Below are positions 45,945 to 57,724 of a stretch of 64,000 nucleotides of DNA, piece after piece; positions within the stretch are counted from its first letter, which is position 1, and every line of letters begins with the position of its first letter. This DNA comes from Lunularia cruciata (taxonomy: Eukaryota; Streptophyta; Marchantiopsida; Lunulariales; Lunulariaceae). Below the pieces are notes generated by a model. The model saw only the letters and a program-made list of their open reading frames with translations, was not told the origin of the DNA and did no database searches. Both the position numbers and the translations under genes were made by a program. The stretch is taken from the NCBI GenBank assembly GCA_948567375.1, contig OX419755.1, positions 13,335,001 through 13,399,000 of the forward strand, written 5' to 3'.

Positions 45945-46132
45945 GCGATTACTTTGTATTCAGATCCACCTAGGCTGAGATATTATAACGGGTCCTTAAT
46001 GGGACTCCCAGGCTACCCCAGCGACGTTCCTTGCGGTGGTCTAGATAACTGCTGCCCAGCTCATGATACGTCCGTTGCTTCCAACAATCTTGATACTATA
46101 ACAAACAACCGAGCTCCCCACGTTCAATTGCT
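45945..46132 (+). pseudogene. secretory phospholipase A2-like fragment
   Basis: One open frame includes PRLRYYNGSLMGLPGY, VPCGGLDNCCPAHDTSV and an SNNLDTI tail, which lines up with the calcium loop and active site of plant secretory phospholipase A2 ('LRYGKYCG', then 'PCDxLDxCCxxHDxCV'). The His-Asp of the active site is kept, but the calcium-loop Cys (YCG reads YNG) and the Cys after HD (DTSV) are lost. This suggests a dead fragment. Flanking exons or a signal peptide were not found. The enzyme family cuts the sn-2 acyl chain of phospholipids. Confidence 0.4.
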
Positions 46133-46428
46133 TCCTCCTTCAATCAAGAGTCTAACTCTGGTGTATTCATTAGTATAATATTTCTTCTGTACCACAGCGT
46201 AAGATTGACCAAACCCACAGCACGAACGAGGACTCTGGAGATGGTGACACCCTAAGAAATTTTGACCAATCCACAGTTTCGATTTCGGACTTTTTCGGTT
46301 TTGATTTTTCGGACTGAAGTAGATAAAGAGAGGGATCAGAGGTGTTGGTTGAGGAGCTCCTCTGTTCTCAAGACGTGAAGTTCTTGCGTTATCAGGGGTC
46401 CCTGAGCAAGCCACAAGCTTCGATCGAA

Positions 46429-48561
46429 ATGGTGGGCCTGGAAGTCGATTTGAAGCCGCCGGAGGTGAAGAAAGTCCCTCATGTGACGGAGATGTTTGGA
46501 CATGTTAGGGAGCGTAATTATTTCTGGCTGCGGGATGATGCAAGAAAGGATTCGGAGGTTCTAGCTTGTCCGAAAGCAGAGAACGATTACACAGATGCAG
46601 TGATGGCAGGTACCAAGGAGTTTCAAGAAAAACTGTACAAGGAGATGAGGGCAAAGATCAATGAAGCTCGCACCAGTGTACCTTTGAGGAAATGTGGGTT
46701 CTTCTACTACAGGAGAGACTTGGAAGGAAAGCAATATAAACATCATTGTAGACGCGCAATCCTTGGTGATGAGGGTCCTGGACGTGTGGACAAAGTTATG
46801 GAAACAGGGGATGGAGCTCCAAAGGAGATTATCCTTCTCGACGAGAATGTGGTGGCTAAACAACGTAAGTCTTACTCATTTGGGGCCGTGATGGTAATCC
46901 TGATCATAAACGTTTCGCGGTGAGCGAGAACTTCACAGGAAATGAGATATTTACCATTCGTGTAGTCGACATTGAAACAGGGCAAGAGATTGGACCGAAG
47001 ATCACTGGAGCCACAGAAGAAGTAGAGCGGGGAGACGATAACACTATATATTACGTGGATCAGGATGAAACTTATCGGCCATACAAGGTATGGCGGCACA
47101 AGGTTGAATCAGATCAGGCCTCGACAAATGCGTCTACCATGAGAAAGGTGTAGAGCTTTGGTTGGACATTAGGTCTTACAAAAGTGAAAGGTACTTGCTA
47201 GTGAGCTCGGCAAGCAAAAGCGCAAAGTTTGTGCTCTTCATGGACAAGAGCAAGCCGGATGCTGAGCTCGAGCTTTTGGCACCAAGGGTCCATGGAGTTG
47301 ACATTTCCGCAAGTCATGCCAGAAATCATTTGTTCCTCACCAAAAGGAGTGAAGAATTTTACAACTCTGAGCTTCTTGTATGTCCGGTAGACGATCTTCC
47401 TGCACAAGTTGTGCTCCTTCCTCACAGGCCAAGTGCGAAACTGCAGAGAGTTTCGACCTCAAAGGACCGTGTTGTGCAGGAGCGTAAGAATGGACCGGTG
47501 ATAATAACTGTGTACCCTCGTCCTCCTGTTGGGGAACCCATAACTAGTCTTGGTGAGGGTAGAAGGGTAGAGTTCCCAGAACCTACTTAGGGTGTCTGGC
47601 TGGCATCTAGCCAATTTAACTCACCGGTTATGCAATATATCTAACGGTCTTTGACCACACTGTCATCAGTATATGATTACGATATGAATACAGGGAAGAC
47701 AGTTCTCAAGAAAGTGCAAGCAGTTATAGTTGGTTTTGATGCCACCAAGTATAAGATCCTCCGGGAGTGGCCAACAGCAAGCGATGGAGCTTCAATTCCT
47801 ATTTCTTTGGTGTGCAGAAAAGACTTGGTGAAATTGGATGGCAGTGACCCTTTGTTGCTTTATGGTCACAGCTCCTATGAGATTCCGAGTGACGCTGACT
47901 TCCATTCAAATAGGCTTTCTCTGCTTGATAGAGGATTTGTGTTTCCTATTGCTCACATCCGAGGTGGAAATATGGGCCGAAAGTGGTATGAGGATGGAAA
48001 GCTTTTAAGCAAGAAGAATACTTTCACAGATTTCATCTCGTCCGCTGAATTCGAATCCAGAAGAGATATGGCTCTAAAGACAAGGTTTGTATACATGGCA
48101 TGAGTGCTGGAGGGCTTTTAATAGGTGCTGTGATGAACATGAGGCCAGATTTATTCGCAGTTGCAGTTGCGGAAGTGCCCTTCGTGGATGTAGTGACAAC
48201 TACGCTGGACGAATCGATTCCCTTGACGACAGGAGAGTGGGAGGAATGGGGCAACCCGAAGAAGGAGTATTACAGCTATATGGTATCTTACTCTCCTGTA
48301 GACAATGTTCAAGCACAGAGTTATCTCCACACTTTGGTAACAGGGGGTCTACGTGATTCTCGCGTAAGCTACTGGGAACCTGCGAAGTTCAGTAAGGAGT
48401 TGCGGGAGAAGAAAACAGATGATAACGTGGTTCTATTCAAGTGCGACATGGGTGCAGGTCATTCATCGAAATCCGGAAGATTCGACCAGCTCGAGGAGAC
48501 GGCCTTTTTGTATACGTTCATGCTCAAGTACTTGGGGTTACTTTCAAAGAGAGAGCAGTGA
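46429..48561 (+). pseudogene. oligopeptidase B-like prolyl oligopeptidase (S9A), broken copy
   Basis: Begins MVGLEVDLKPPEVKKVPHV, a normal start for oligopeptidase B, then NYFWLRDDARKDSEVLA and the beta-propeller region (PF02897 type). The catalytic domain (PF00326 type) keeps all three triad regions: GMSAGG with Ser at 48103-48105, [12 protein letters not shown] with the Asp, and [12 protein letters not shown] with the His. About 710 codons, full length for the family. The gene is broken by frame changes near 46893, 47113 and 48053, each equivalent to losing one base, and by in-frame TAG (47588-47590) and TAA (47642-47644). No introns were seen over 2.1 kb. The lesions are not in homopolymers, so sequencing error is a weak explanation. 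The intact enzyme would cut peptides after basic residues in the cytosol or plastid. It may be an intronless or retrocopied gene; no poly(A) tail was seen. Confidence 0.85.
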
Positions 48562-48564
48562 TTT

Positions 48565-50135
48565 CCCAAACTCGATCATTGCGGACAAGGTTTCGATTTT
48601 AGTTGACGGCCTAACCAGCCCGCATGGAAGAGGGTGCAGTTCATTATCAAACGGACTGATGAGATATCTAACTCTGGCTACTTCGGTTCATCCAGCATGA
48701 AGGACGCTGTTGAAGAAAACTCTGCAGGGGGAGTCCTCAGGCTTTTCCTTCGTTGTTTCCACTGTAAGGTGGCTGTCTTCTCGACACTCTGTTGGATTGT
48801 AAATAAATCAGCTCCTTTTATGAGGTCTCAAAGCCAGGACTTTGAAACATACTTTGGAATATGCGTTTGAAGCACCAAACTTGTGAAGATTTGTCCCTCC
48901 GTGAAATCATTTTCTCTGGAAAGCCGTGCCTGCACTCTTACACTTTTACCTCTCAACGTCAGTGTTTCTCTTCCGACTCGGCTCATGTATGATACATGTC
49001 TTCTGCGCACTTGTACATTATTAGTTGGACAAAATTTCCCTTATCCAGTGAAGAAATCGTAAGCAGAGTTCTATCAGTGGAAAGTTCTATCGATCTTAGA
49101 ATCTCTATTGTCTACCCAAGGAGAACAAAATATATGATAGATGCTTCTTCGTCTTTTGCAAAGAGTTATGGAATAATATTTGATGGTAACTTACTAAGGA
49201 ATATATTGGTATAGTATACTTTCTAATGAAGAACATATGGAACTTATACTTCCAAATTGGTATAAATCAAGGTAGATAGTGATGGGAGCTTAATTTCATG
49301 TATCTTCAGTGAAAAATGCTGACGATGGAGCCAGATGAACCGACAATAAACGGTTTAGTTTTGCTCCGAGTTTTCGGTTTCACCAAGTTGAGATGGACTG
49401 ACCTCGTTGTTTGTTGAGATTTCAATCAGATAATAAAACCTTATACTCTCCTTTCATACGGTTTCAATCCTCATCTCGATTTGCACATATCATGTTACAT
49501 GTTTAGATTTCATCTTCTATTTGCATGTATATTTCAGTATGTTTTGCTTTCATTTTATTACCATTTCATTTACATACCCTATGTTCAGAGTCCTTCCCGT
49601 CTCTTGCTCGCGATTATGCATTCTTTTTTTGCTAATGATTATTTGCAAATCGATTTATTCTGTTTACTCTTATTCCTTATGCATTTTTCCTTTGCTCATG
49701 ATTATTCTACAAATTGATTTATTCATTTATTTTTATTTCTGTTCTTTAGGAGACTCTTTCTTTCCAATTTCCACTACACTTAACGTTGTTACTTTTTGAA
49801 CGGCACTTTCGATAACAACCGAGTTTAATACTCATGACCATTCCAACAGAAACTCGAGACGAATATACAAATAAATACTCGTAGAGTATAAATAGACGAA
49901 TAAATACTCGTTCTGTATTTTCTCGGCTACTTCTGCACTGCATGTCCAATGGTGAAGTTATATTACTTTCATGAAGTTTTGCTATGACCACTTTCTACTC
50001 CTTTCTGTTGGTTAGTTTGTGCTTTCATTTTGCATGTTGCGATAGACTCTATCCAGTCCTCTAATTATATTTATAGATAACACATCAAACTTTATGTGCG
50101 CAAAAATCAAAGTATTAAGAAGTTTAACGAGTGGG
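48565..50135. other. no recognised gene; contains a 63-bp tandem duplication
   Basis: The only structure is a two-unit tandem repeat at 49617-49742 (TGCATTCTTTTTTTGC and TGCATTTTTCCTTTGC with following GATTATT...GATTTATTC). Open frames such as 49481-49799 merely cover this T-rich repeat. Confidence 0.5.
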
Positions 50136-50139
50136 ATTC

Positions 50140-50385
50140 CCATAGGAATTGGTGCAATCCATAGGAGAACAAACACACTAGATGATTAGTTTTTTATATT
50201 CCAGTAGTTTGTAGACCTTACTATGGTCATAACTCGGATATATGAGAGGCAAGAAAGAAGATATCTCATATCGATACTATTGAGATTTAACTCCATTTTT
50301 TCTCCCTTGTCTCTCCCCTTGTATGGTCTAATAGAGTCCTCCCATCCTTCATGTGTTCTACTCAGAATTCTTTTCCCCTCAAACT
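50140..50385 (-). repeat. dispersed repeat family E, copy E5 (minus)
   Basis: Reverse complement gives CACATGAAGGATGGGAGG, then the GGGGAGAGACAAGGG block, CTCAATAGTATCGATATGAG, AAGGTCTACAAACTACTGGA and GTTCTCCTATGGATTGC, matching copies E2 and E3 along about 240 bp. Confidence 0.65.
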
Positions 50386-50389
50386 CCTG

Positions 50390-51385
50390 TATCCTTAATC
50401 CATAAACAGTTTACAATAGGGGGTTTCAGAAATATTTTTGTGAAGCTCTGTATGTTTTCATATAGATTATTACATAGTGTTGACTAAATTGGTACAGGGT
50501 GTGGGCCGGAGGACAAAAAGGTACTGCTATGGAGTTCTGGTCAAGTTCCTTATTATTAGCAAACTCCATATGAGGTGGTTTGTCGGAAATAAGGGATATG
50601 GAGTTTTCCGTTGTCACCCCGTAATGCATTAATTACACATTAGGGTTAAGAAAATGTTTAGTTTAGGTTAGGGTGAATGGGGTGGCAACCAAAAGGGGTG
50701 ATGTACAATAATGCAAATGAATTATGTGAGGAGGACAAGTGGGACAAGAACAAGAGAAAACTGATGGTAGATAGGTGATATAGGAGAATGCAAATTGTAC
50801 AAGGAGGACAAGAATGTGTTGCACAAGGAGGCCGAGTGCGATGAGAAAGAGAAAATTGACCGCAGAGTGGGAAGAGTAGGGTGGGTTGTGTGAAGGTGGG
50901 AAGGGGGAGTGAATTTTGTTTGAAGCGCCATCCAAAATACTCAATTTCACTATTTAAAAATTCCATGTGCAAATAGTACAATGAATTTCTTGTTTTGCAA
51001 GCTTGTTCATTACGTGGATAACAAAGTATTGAAGTGAGAAGAGTAGAGCATGTCAACCAAGTGTTATTTTTGGTGATTCATGAATTGAGTTGTTATTTTT
51101 GGTGATTTAGGAATCAAGCAAGGAGAATAGAGCAAGGATGACCGAGTCAAATATAAGAGGAAATAGAGCAAGGAGGATCGAGTCAAATATAACATTCCCT
51201 CTATTCCCGAACCAACATTTTTGGGACCTCTATTCCCAAACATGGTTTCCATTCTAGCAAAATGTATGCAAATTCCATTCAATTTATCTTCTATAGTTCT
51301 CCACTCTTTGCCATATTCCTTCTCAGTGAGACCTTCTCATATAGACTTGTTCTTAAGCTCCCAAGTTTCTTTGTTGTCATGCCAT
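50390..51385. other. no recognised gene; short tandem duplications
   Basis: Purine-rich plus strand around 50.68-50.92 kb, so the minus strand gives long Pro/Ser/Leu-rich frames of no value. Two small tandem duplications: GTTATTTTTGGTGATT twice at about 51062-51108, and AGCAAGGA-GACCGAGTCAAATATAA twice at about 51118-51195. Confidence 0.5.
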
Positions 51386-51902
51386 TTGTAGTGTCACATC
51401 TAGATTCTTGGACACTGGAGTTGCAGTGATAGTAGTTAGAGTTATTTCAGTCGTTTCTCAAAGACTATTCTCCGACGATTAGATTTTGTATTCGGGGTAC
51501 TGACTTCACCGTTGAGTGTGCCGTCAGCATGACCATTGGGGTTTCAGACCTAGCTCGAGTCCAGGGGTATACTTTCAAAGTGCGACTCCAAAGAGCTCGC
51601 TTCTCTAATGTTGAGCCTTCAAGTTCCTGGATATGGTGGATAGAGGCCGGTGAGCATCACCTGAATTCTCTTAGCTAGAATGGGTGTGGCTTGACTATAA
51701 TCAGTGCCCAATTGTTGGCAGTTTATAGAGTGACAAATCAAGTACTGATCTGAGTTGAGTTGATTTGAGAGTTGTAAACAATCTAATTATTATGGAACTT
51801 TAGAGTCTATGTATGACTTATGTGTGAGTTGTGCTTCTATACTGATGTTGACAACGATGTATGTTGTGTAGCAATGTATATACGCACGATAGTAACAGTT
51901 AT
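51386..51902 (+). mobile_element. isolated family-3 LTR-like segment (possible solo LTR)
   Basis: Starts TGTAGTGTCACATCTAG and ends GATAGTAACA (TG...CA). The first ~400 bp match the reverse of 60690-61135 and of 15837-16245. The last ~110 bp match the reverse of 53865-53970 and of 15771-15836. No family-3 internal sequence adjoins, so it behaves like a solo LTR. Flanks do not show a clear 5-bp duplication. Confidence 0.65.
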
Positions 51903-51904
51903 GT

Positions 51905-53400
51905 CAAAAATTATTATAGATCAAGTAATCAACTACCTACAAGAGGATAAGGTATGAGGAAATGAGAGTAGAAACCATCTAGAGACGTGGGATGCAGAGC
52001 TAACCTTTAGAGGACAGGATAGAACAAGGGATTTCAGATTTCAAAATGATGGAATGTTGACATCCATAAAAGAAATTATAGATATTCTATGAGGTCGGCT
52101 TTTTTCTTCAATATTAAAGAAAAAATGAATGATCCCCTATATGTTTTACAAGTAACAAAAAGCCCTTTATCGGTTACAAGGGTTTCAGTTTTAGACATTT
52201 ACTGGTGTAATTAGTTGATGCTTTAGTGAGATCATTGATGGGAAATTAGATGTAAAAGTCAAATGACCAGAGTTATAACAATTATAAGTGCCACGTGCAT
52301 GAGGGTGAATAGATTTTTCACCACGTGTGAAAACTAAAACAAAAAACAAAAAGTTGAAGGAGAAGAAATTTTGAAAATCTTCACTCCACCTTTTGATTGA
52401 AGATGGGTGAATTTTATGCTTCAAAGCCAAATGATTTGGATGAGATCGGAATGAGTAATACAAACTAGTTTTTGGTGTACGCTTTGGTCTACAATAATAT
52501 TTATTGTATTCCATTGTAAATTCTGTTTTTGCTTTCACTTTTTTTCATTACAATACTACAACTTGATCCTGGTAATCTTCATCATCTTTCCTCCAATCAA
52601 TCACTCCAATCAACCATGTACTCTAACATATCGCTCTCTTCTTCATTTCTCAATGGCTCATGGATTCATGTACAATTTTATTACATAACGCAATGCAAAT
52701 GCTAGTGCAAGTGATAGGGCATGGCCTATCACAAAACTAAATCTATACCACATTCAACTAAGTTAAACCAAATTTCCTTATATGGTACTTCCTCTTGTCT
52801 CCGATGGTAGAGACAAGAGGAAATACATAAAAGAACAACACATGGTGATATCGGTAGCAACGGATTTAAATTTCATTAATGCACTATTTGAGATTTATGG
52901 AACACCATAAGTCATAGAAAGGACAGTCCCAATTTTTTTTGAGGGGGTCTCAAAATTAGATTTGATGGATGTCTACGGGGTAAATAACAAAAGTTAATTA
53001 TTTTTAGTGAACTTTGTAGTGAAATGAGATGGCAATAAATGCTCTGTAAATTCAATTATGGGGTATTTTGTCTAAGTTGCATTCATTTATAAAAAGCAAG
53101 CTACGGGGTATTTCATCCAAGTTGAGTACATTTAAAAAAATCTGGCACTATGTTATGGAGGTTTAGTAATGTTGTATCTAAATAAATGATTGTCAAAAGA
53201 GGTGATATGGTTTCTTGAAAGGATGGCCATGTAGTTGGGTGAGTTGGTCTTGATTTATGAATTTTTTGGCGGATCCAAAATCCAAAATGCATACTCTCAA
53301 CAATTTGAATTCTAAACTCAAATTCACCATCTTGAGTGCAAATGCTCTTTATATCAATCAACTAAAAAGCGGTTGTGTAGTTTTGCATTGGTGTGGTGGG
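51905..53400. other. no recognised gene
   Basis: AT-rich; frames at 52191-52538 and 53113-53361 (minus) lack recognisable features. A phrase GGGGTATTT-GTC-AAGTTG recurs at about 53060 and 53105. Confidence 0.4.
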
Positions 53401-53484
53401 AAATGATATGTGCTACCCCATGGCAACCAAGAAATTGATTGGGGATCTAGGAATTTACTCCAAAAGTGCAAAAAAAATTTAGCA

Positions 53485-53760
53485 ATGGAAGATCAAGTAC
53501 CTTGGTGCAGTGTAGGATGCTCACTTTTGGATGCAGATCCAAGACTTATAGACTCACCTTTGGATTTCCAACCTGAACAACCATTAGGGAAATTAGGAGA
53601 ACTATTGAGGATGGCTTCTTCAGTGCTTGGAAAAACAAAAGAAGATGAATGGTTTTGCATGGCGATGCAACATTATGGCCAAATACTAGATTATTTGGAG
53701 GACTCGGAGTATTTTGCACAGATTCATGGTGGGAATTCAAAAAGCCCATTCAGAAATTGA
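53485..53760 (+). CDS. open frame of 91 codons, function unknown
   Basis: From ATG at 53485 the frame encodes an acidic protein with no low-complexity runs (starts MEDQVPWCSVGCSLLDADPR). The same frame is open upstream to about 53410, so it may be an exon. No family recognised, no signal peptide or membrane segment. It lies between AT-rich sequence and R3b, and it may be chance or a relic of an old gene. Confidence 0.2.
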   Translation: MEDQVPWCSVGCSLLDADPRLIDSPLDFQPEQPLGKLGELLRMASSVLGKTKEDEWFCMAMQHYGQILDYLEDSEYFAQIHGGNSKSPFRN

Positions 53761-54136
53761 CCACTTTTAGTTTCATGGCAACATTTTTATCACGGAGGGG
53801 CAAGGATTTCCTACTTCTATGATAGGTAACAAGCTTTACAAGAAATAGTTGAGGTACATGACAATACAATGTCGTGCGTTCATATATCGCTATACAACAT
53901 ACATCACTATCAACATCATACACTATAGAAGCACAACTCACACATAAGTCATACATAGACTCTAAAGTGCCATAATTGCCTCCCTAGCTAGCGGTTAGAT
54001 CCCTCTAACTCTAGATAACCATCTAATCCAAATATATGGTATACCCTATGATGGGCAAAGATCAAGGGGCCAGGTGCTATGGAGCCCTATCATTAGTCGT
54101 ATGTCTGCAATCTATACCATATAAAGAATGAACTAG

Positions 54137-57029
54137 CTATAGGTAAAGTACATCTAGGACATAACCATTGTCCTTGAGGAACCACGTGAGGGGAGGAGTC
54201 ATAGATGCCATATGCCATCCTCTCAAATAGCTATCACACACTAATATAGTAGCATCTTCACAAGAAGAGTCACATAACATACACCTCAAGCTTGCACGTA
54301 CAAGTGCCAAGCTTGGGTCCATAGTACCATCAATGTTTGAGAGGTGGCATGGTGCACAATTGCGCACCTGATCCTTCCAAACAACACCATCATGTCCTTC
54401 TAACACAAGGACTCCAGATGGCAAAACCTCATGCACTCTCAAGATAGTGTGGCCTATCAAAACATCAAGTGTCGTCAATGCCGTCTTTTGTAGATATACA
54501 TAGTCTCTTGGATGAAATCGACGGATTGACTGTCTATAACCTCCTCCTCAAATGGTAGCATAGCATAAAGTATCTCTATGTTGAGCAATCGTCAAGTTCT
54601 CAAAGGCCGTCGGCATCACTCTCTAAAAGATCTTTGCCCATTGAGAACATGCACTCATCTATATATCTGGGTCATCCAAGTCCAAAACTACAGTGGCATC
54701 TTGACAAATGGCTGCAAGTAAATCTGGATCTTGCCCATAGAGTAGGAAGTAAGGAGAAAAGGATGCTAAGAAGGCTTGCCGGCTGAACCGATAGCCCATG
54801 GCCAACCAAGGTAATTAGAGATCCCAATCTCCCAAGTGGCCTTTCTGCAAACCATACTTTTGCAATCCTCTCTTCATTGTCTGAACCACTCTCTACTAAG
54901 CCATCTACCTTAGGGTGATCTCGGGAGGTAGTACGGTGATCAATCAAAGCCTTGTCACACAAGACCTAAAACTCCTCAAAGAACCTTGTACCCTGATCAG
55001 TCAAAACCTCAGCTGGTGCACCAAAATGACTAAGAACTTGATCTAGGAACAAGTAAGTTGTCCCTTCACTAGACTTGTCAAGAAGTGCCACCAACTCAAT
55101 CCACTTGGAGAAGTGCTCCACCATCACCAAAACATATCGATGATGTCTCATAGTCAGCGGTAAAGGTCCATTGAAGTCCAAACTCCAATGGTAAACCAAT
55201 CCCATGATATGTAATGGGTGTAACTATGGCGTAGGAGCATTGAATGATGCTCTAACTCAATCACAAACCACACAATTGGCAACAAACTGCTGTACATCGG
55301 TCTGCATACTGCACCACCAATAATGACTTTGGAGTAAGCATATGTACGCTTGACTCCAAAATGTCCTAGCTCCTCATGAGCATGACGGACCAACTGTGGT
55401 CTCTGAGATGGAAGTGATACTACTTGCACTCTACCATCCTCCCCTACAAGCAAAAGGTGTCTACCCTCCAATTTGAACCATATGGCTCGTTGAAGGACAC
55501 GGTCTCTCTCCTTGGCCCCAATTGTGCCACCCACAACACCAATGTGAAGATAGTCCATCACTAAGACATCATCATGAATGTCTCGCTTAACTATACCAAT
55601 ATCTTCATTCTCTGGATCTGTAACCTCAATAACTCCTCTTGTATGGGCTGAGAGAGATACCACCAAAGCTTCAGAAAATATACACAAAAAGGCCAATGCA
55701 TGCCAACCTGGCACCATTTCCTCATCTGTCTCACCATGCCAATGTGCTCTGGTCTGATCTTGCTAGCTCAACATGAGGACATGAGTTTATACTCAACCCA
55801 TCTGCATCACGATTCACCACTCCAGGTATGTGAAGAACCATGAAATCATACTCTTGTAAAATTAGAGCCCATTGTGCAAGCTTCCTTGAAAGCTTCTCAG
55901 ACTCCATCAACCATTTCAACAACTGATGATCACTGATGAGAGTGAAGGGGTTACCAAATAGGTAACATCAAAAATGTGCTATTGCCCAAACTGCTGCCAA
56001 GCACTCTCCCTTATATGAACTATACTTCGCCTCCATTGAATTGTTGGAGCGACTAGCATAGGCCACCACCAACTCCTTCTCCTCGTCATCATGCTGGGTG
56101 AGCATTGCTCCAAGCCCCAACATACTCCAATCAGTATGAACCTAAAATGGTCATCCTCTGATCGGTCTCCTCAAAATAGGAGTAGATGTCAACCTCTCCT
56201 TGAGGTATACAAAAGCTCTCTCCTGCTCATCTCCCTAACACCACTCCTGTGTAAGCTTGGTCAGCTTTGTCAAGGCCTTGGCAATGACACTAAATCCTCT
56301 AACATAGCGGCAATAGAAGTTTGCCAACCCAAGGAATGCTTGCACTCTGCTCACATCCGTAGGCCAAGGAATATGTGCAATACCCTCCACCTTGGTCTAT
56401 TGAACACCAAGTCCTCCAGGGTAGATAATGTGACCCAAATACTCAACCTGCTCATGGAAGAACCTACACTTCCCAAGATGTAATTTGAGTCCATGAGATC
56501 TCAACCTCTCAAACACCTCCAACAACTATCTCTCATGCTCCTCCATAGTAGTGATATAGACCAAAATGTCATCAATATAGCACCGAGCAAAATCCAATCC
56601 AATTAGGATCCTATCCATGACCCTTTGGAACTCAACAGGAGCATTCCTTAACCCAAACGGTAAGAATCTCCATTGATATAACACATCCTTGCCGTGATGA
56701 TCAATAGCCTAGAATGCTATCTTAGACTTATCATCCTCCTTGATCGGCAACTGATGATATCCCGCTTGAAGATCCAAAGTATTGAAGACCTTTGCATGCC
56801 CAATTGCATCAAAAATCTCCTCCGATGTAGGCATGGCATACCGATCAACCCTGGTCTGTTGGTTGATAGGATGGTAATCTACAAACATCCGCCTATTTGT
56901 GTAGTTGCCATGCATATCCTTCTTGGTTGGCATCATTGTTACTGATGCATACTCTCCATGTGAAATCTCCACCAAACCAATCTCAAAAAGGTCACTATTC
57001 CGGCTCTGAATCAATGTCCTCTCCATATC
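54137..57029 (-). pseudogene. R3b RT, RNase H and integrase, decayed
   Basis: From the right: DMERTLIQSRNSDLFEIGLV, then MFVDYHPINQQTRVDRYAMP, FNTLDLQAGYHQLPIKEDD and FLPFGLRNAPVEFQRVMDRI, and FARCYIDDILVY (about 56.57 kb), where the RT catalytic pair is intact. RNase H runs from about 56.1 to 55.73 kb, ending near VLHIPGVVNRDADGLS. Integrase has a zinc-finger-like HAHEELGHFGVKRTY stretch (about 55.36 kb), LDFNGPLPLTMRHHRYVLVM (about 55.16 kb) and EVLTDQGTRFFEEF (about 54.99 kb), then HRTTSRDHPKVDGLVE (about 54.9 kb). The last frame, 54137-54478, is the C-terminal tail. Stops interrupt several blocks. The order is that of Ty3/gypsy. Confidence 0.8.
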
Positions 57030-57724
57030 TGTAATACTCCGAGGACAAGAGAAGAGAGAAAACAAAGATTGCACACTCAAACAATCGATGCCCCAAGGGA
57101 GCACCTTCTCTTTATTATATAGACAAAGAGGATCTCATCCAAGGAAGCTCCACCCTTGGATTACTTACTTGGATGGGTGACATGTCTGGTCTAGGTCCTA
57201 TCTGGTTGGTCAAACAAGCTTTGACTGGAGGGAATCTTTTAGGGAATCTTCCTGTAGGAATCCAGAATCACATGAGTAAGGTACCGTTGGAAAGCTCTTG
57301 ATGAGACAAAGTAGGGGGAGAGAAGGCCAGCCTCACCTCCATTGGGGGGAGGGGAATCTGCACATTTTCGAGGCCTAATTCATCCGTTTAGGCCTCCAAA
57401 ATTGCCTTCAAAGATTTCAGGCATATTTCGGCTCCTACTCTATTAGTAGAAGTCCCCTTTTGGTGATACCTCTTTCTGATCTGTTTAGTCCATCATGTGT
57501 AACATCCTTCCAAATGTTACCAAACCAATTCTCACCTTTAAATCATATGTCTAGCTATTGGTTCTAAGGTTCTCAAGTCTATTTCGGTTTCTACCCTATT
57601 AGTAGAAGTACTCTTTTGGTGATACTTCTATTTGATCTATTTTGACCATCATGTATAACATCATTCTAGATGTTACCAAACCGAATTTCACATCTAGATC
57701 ATATGGCTAACCCTTGGTATTACA
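57030..57724 (-). mobile_element. lone family-2 LTR inside R3b
   Basis: 695-bp LTR in minus orientation with both ends (minus reading TGTAATACCAAGG ... GGAGTATTACA), the internal 156-bp type duplication and TATA region. No family-2 internal sequence adjoins. Flanking 5-mers (ATATC left, GCTCT right) do not match. Confidence 0.85.

Noticed and set aside
50658-51056. Long Pro/Ser-rich minus-strand frames
   Set aside because: They mirror a purine-rich stretch and are open in all three frames of that strand; no domain.
55154-55717. 187-codon frame considered as a separate host gene
   Set aside because: It holds the integrase zinc-finger region and lies in order within R3b pol.
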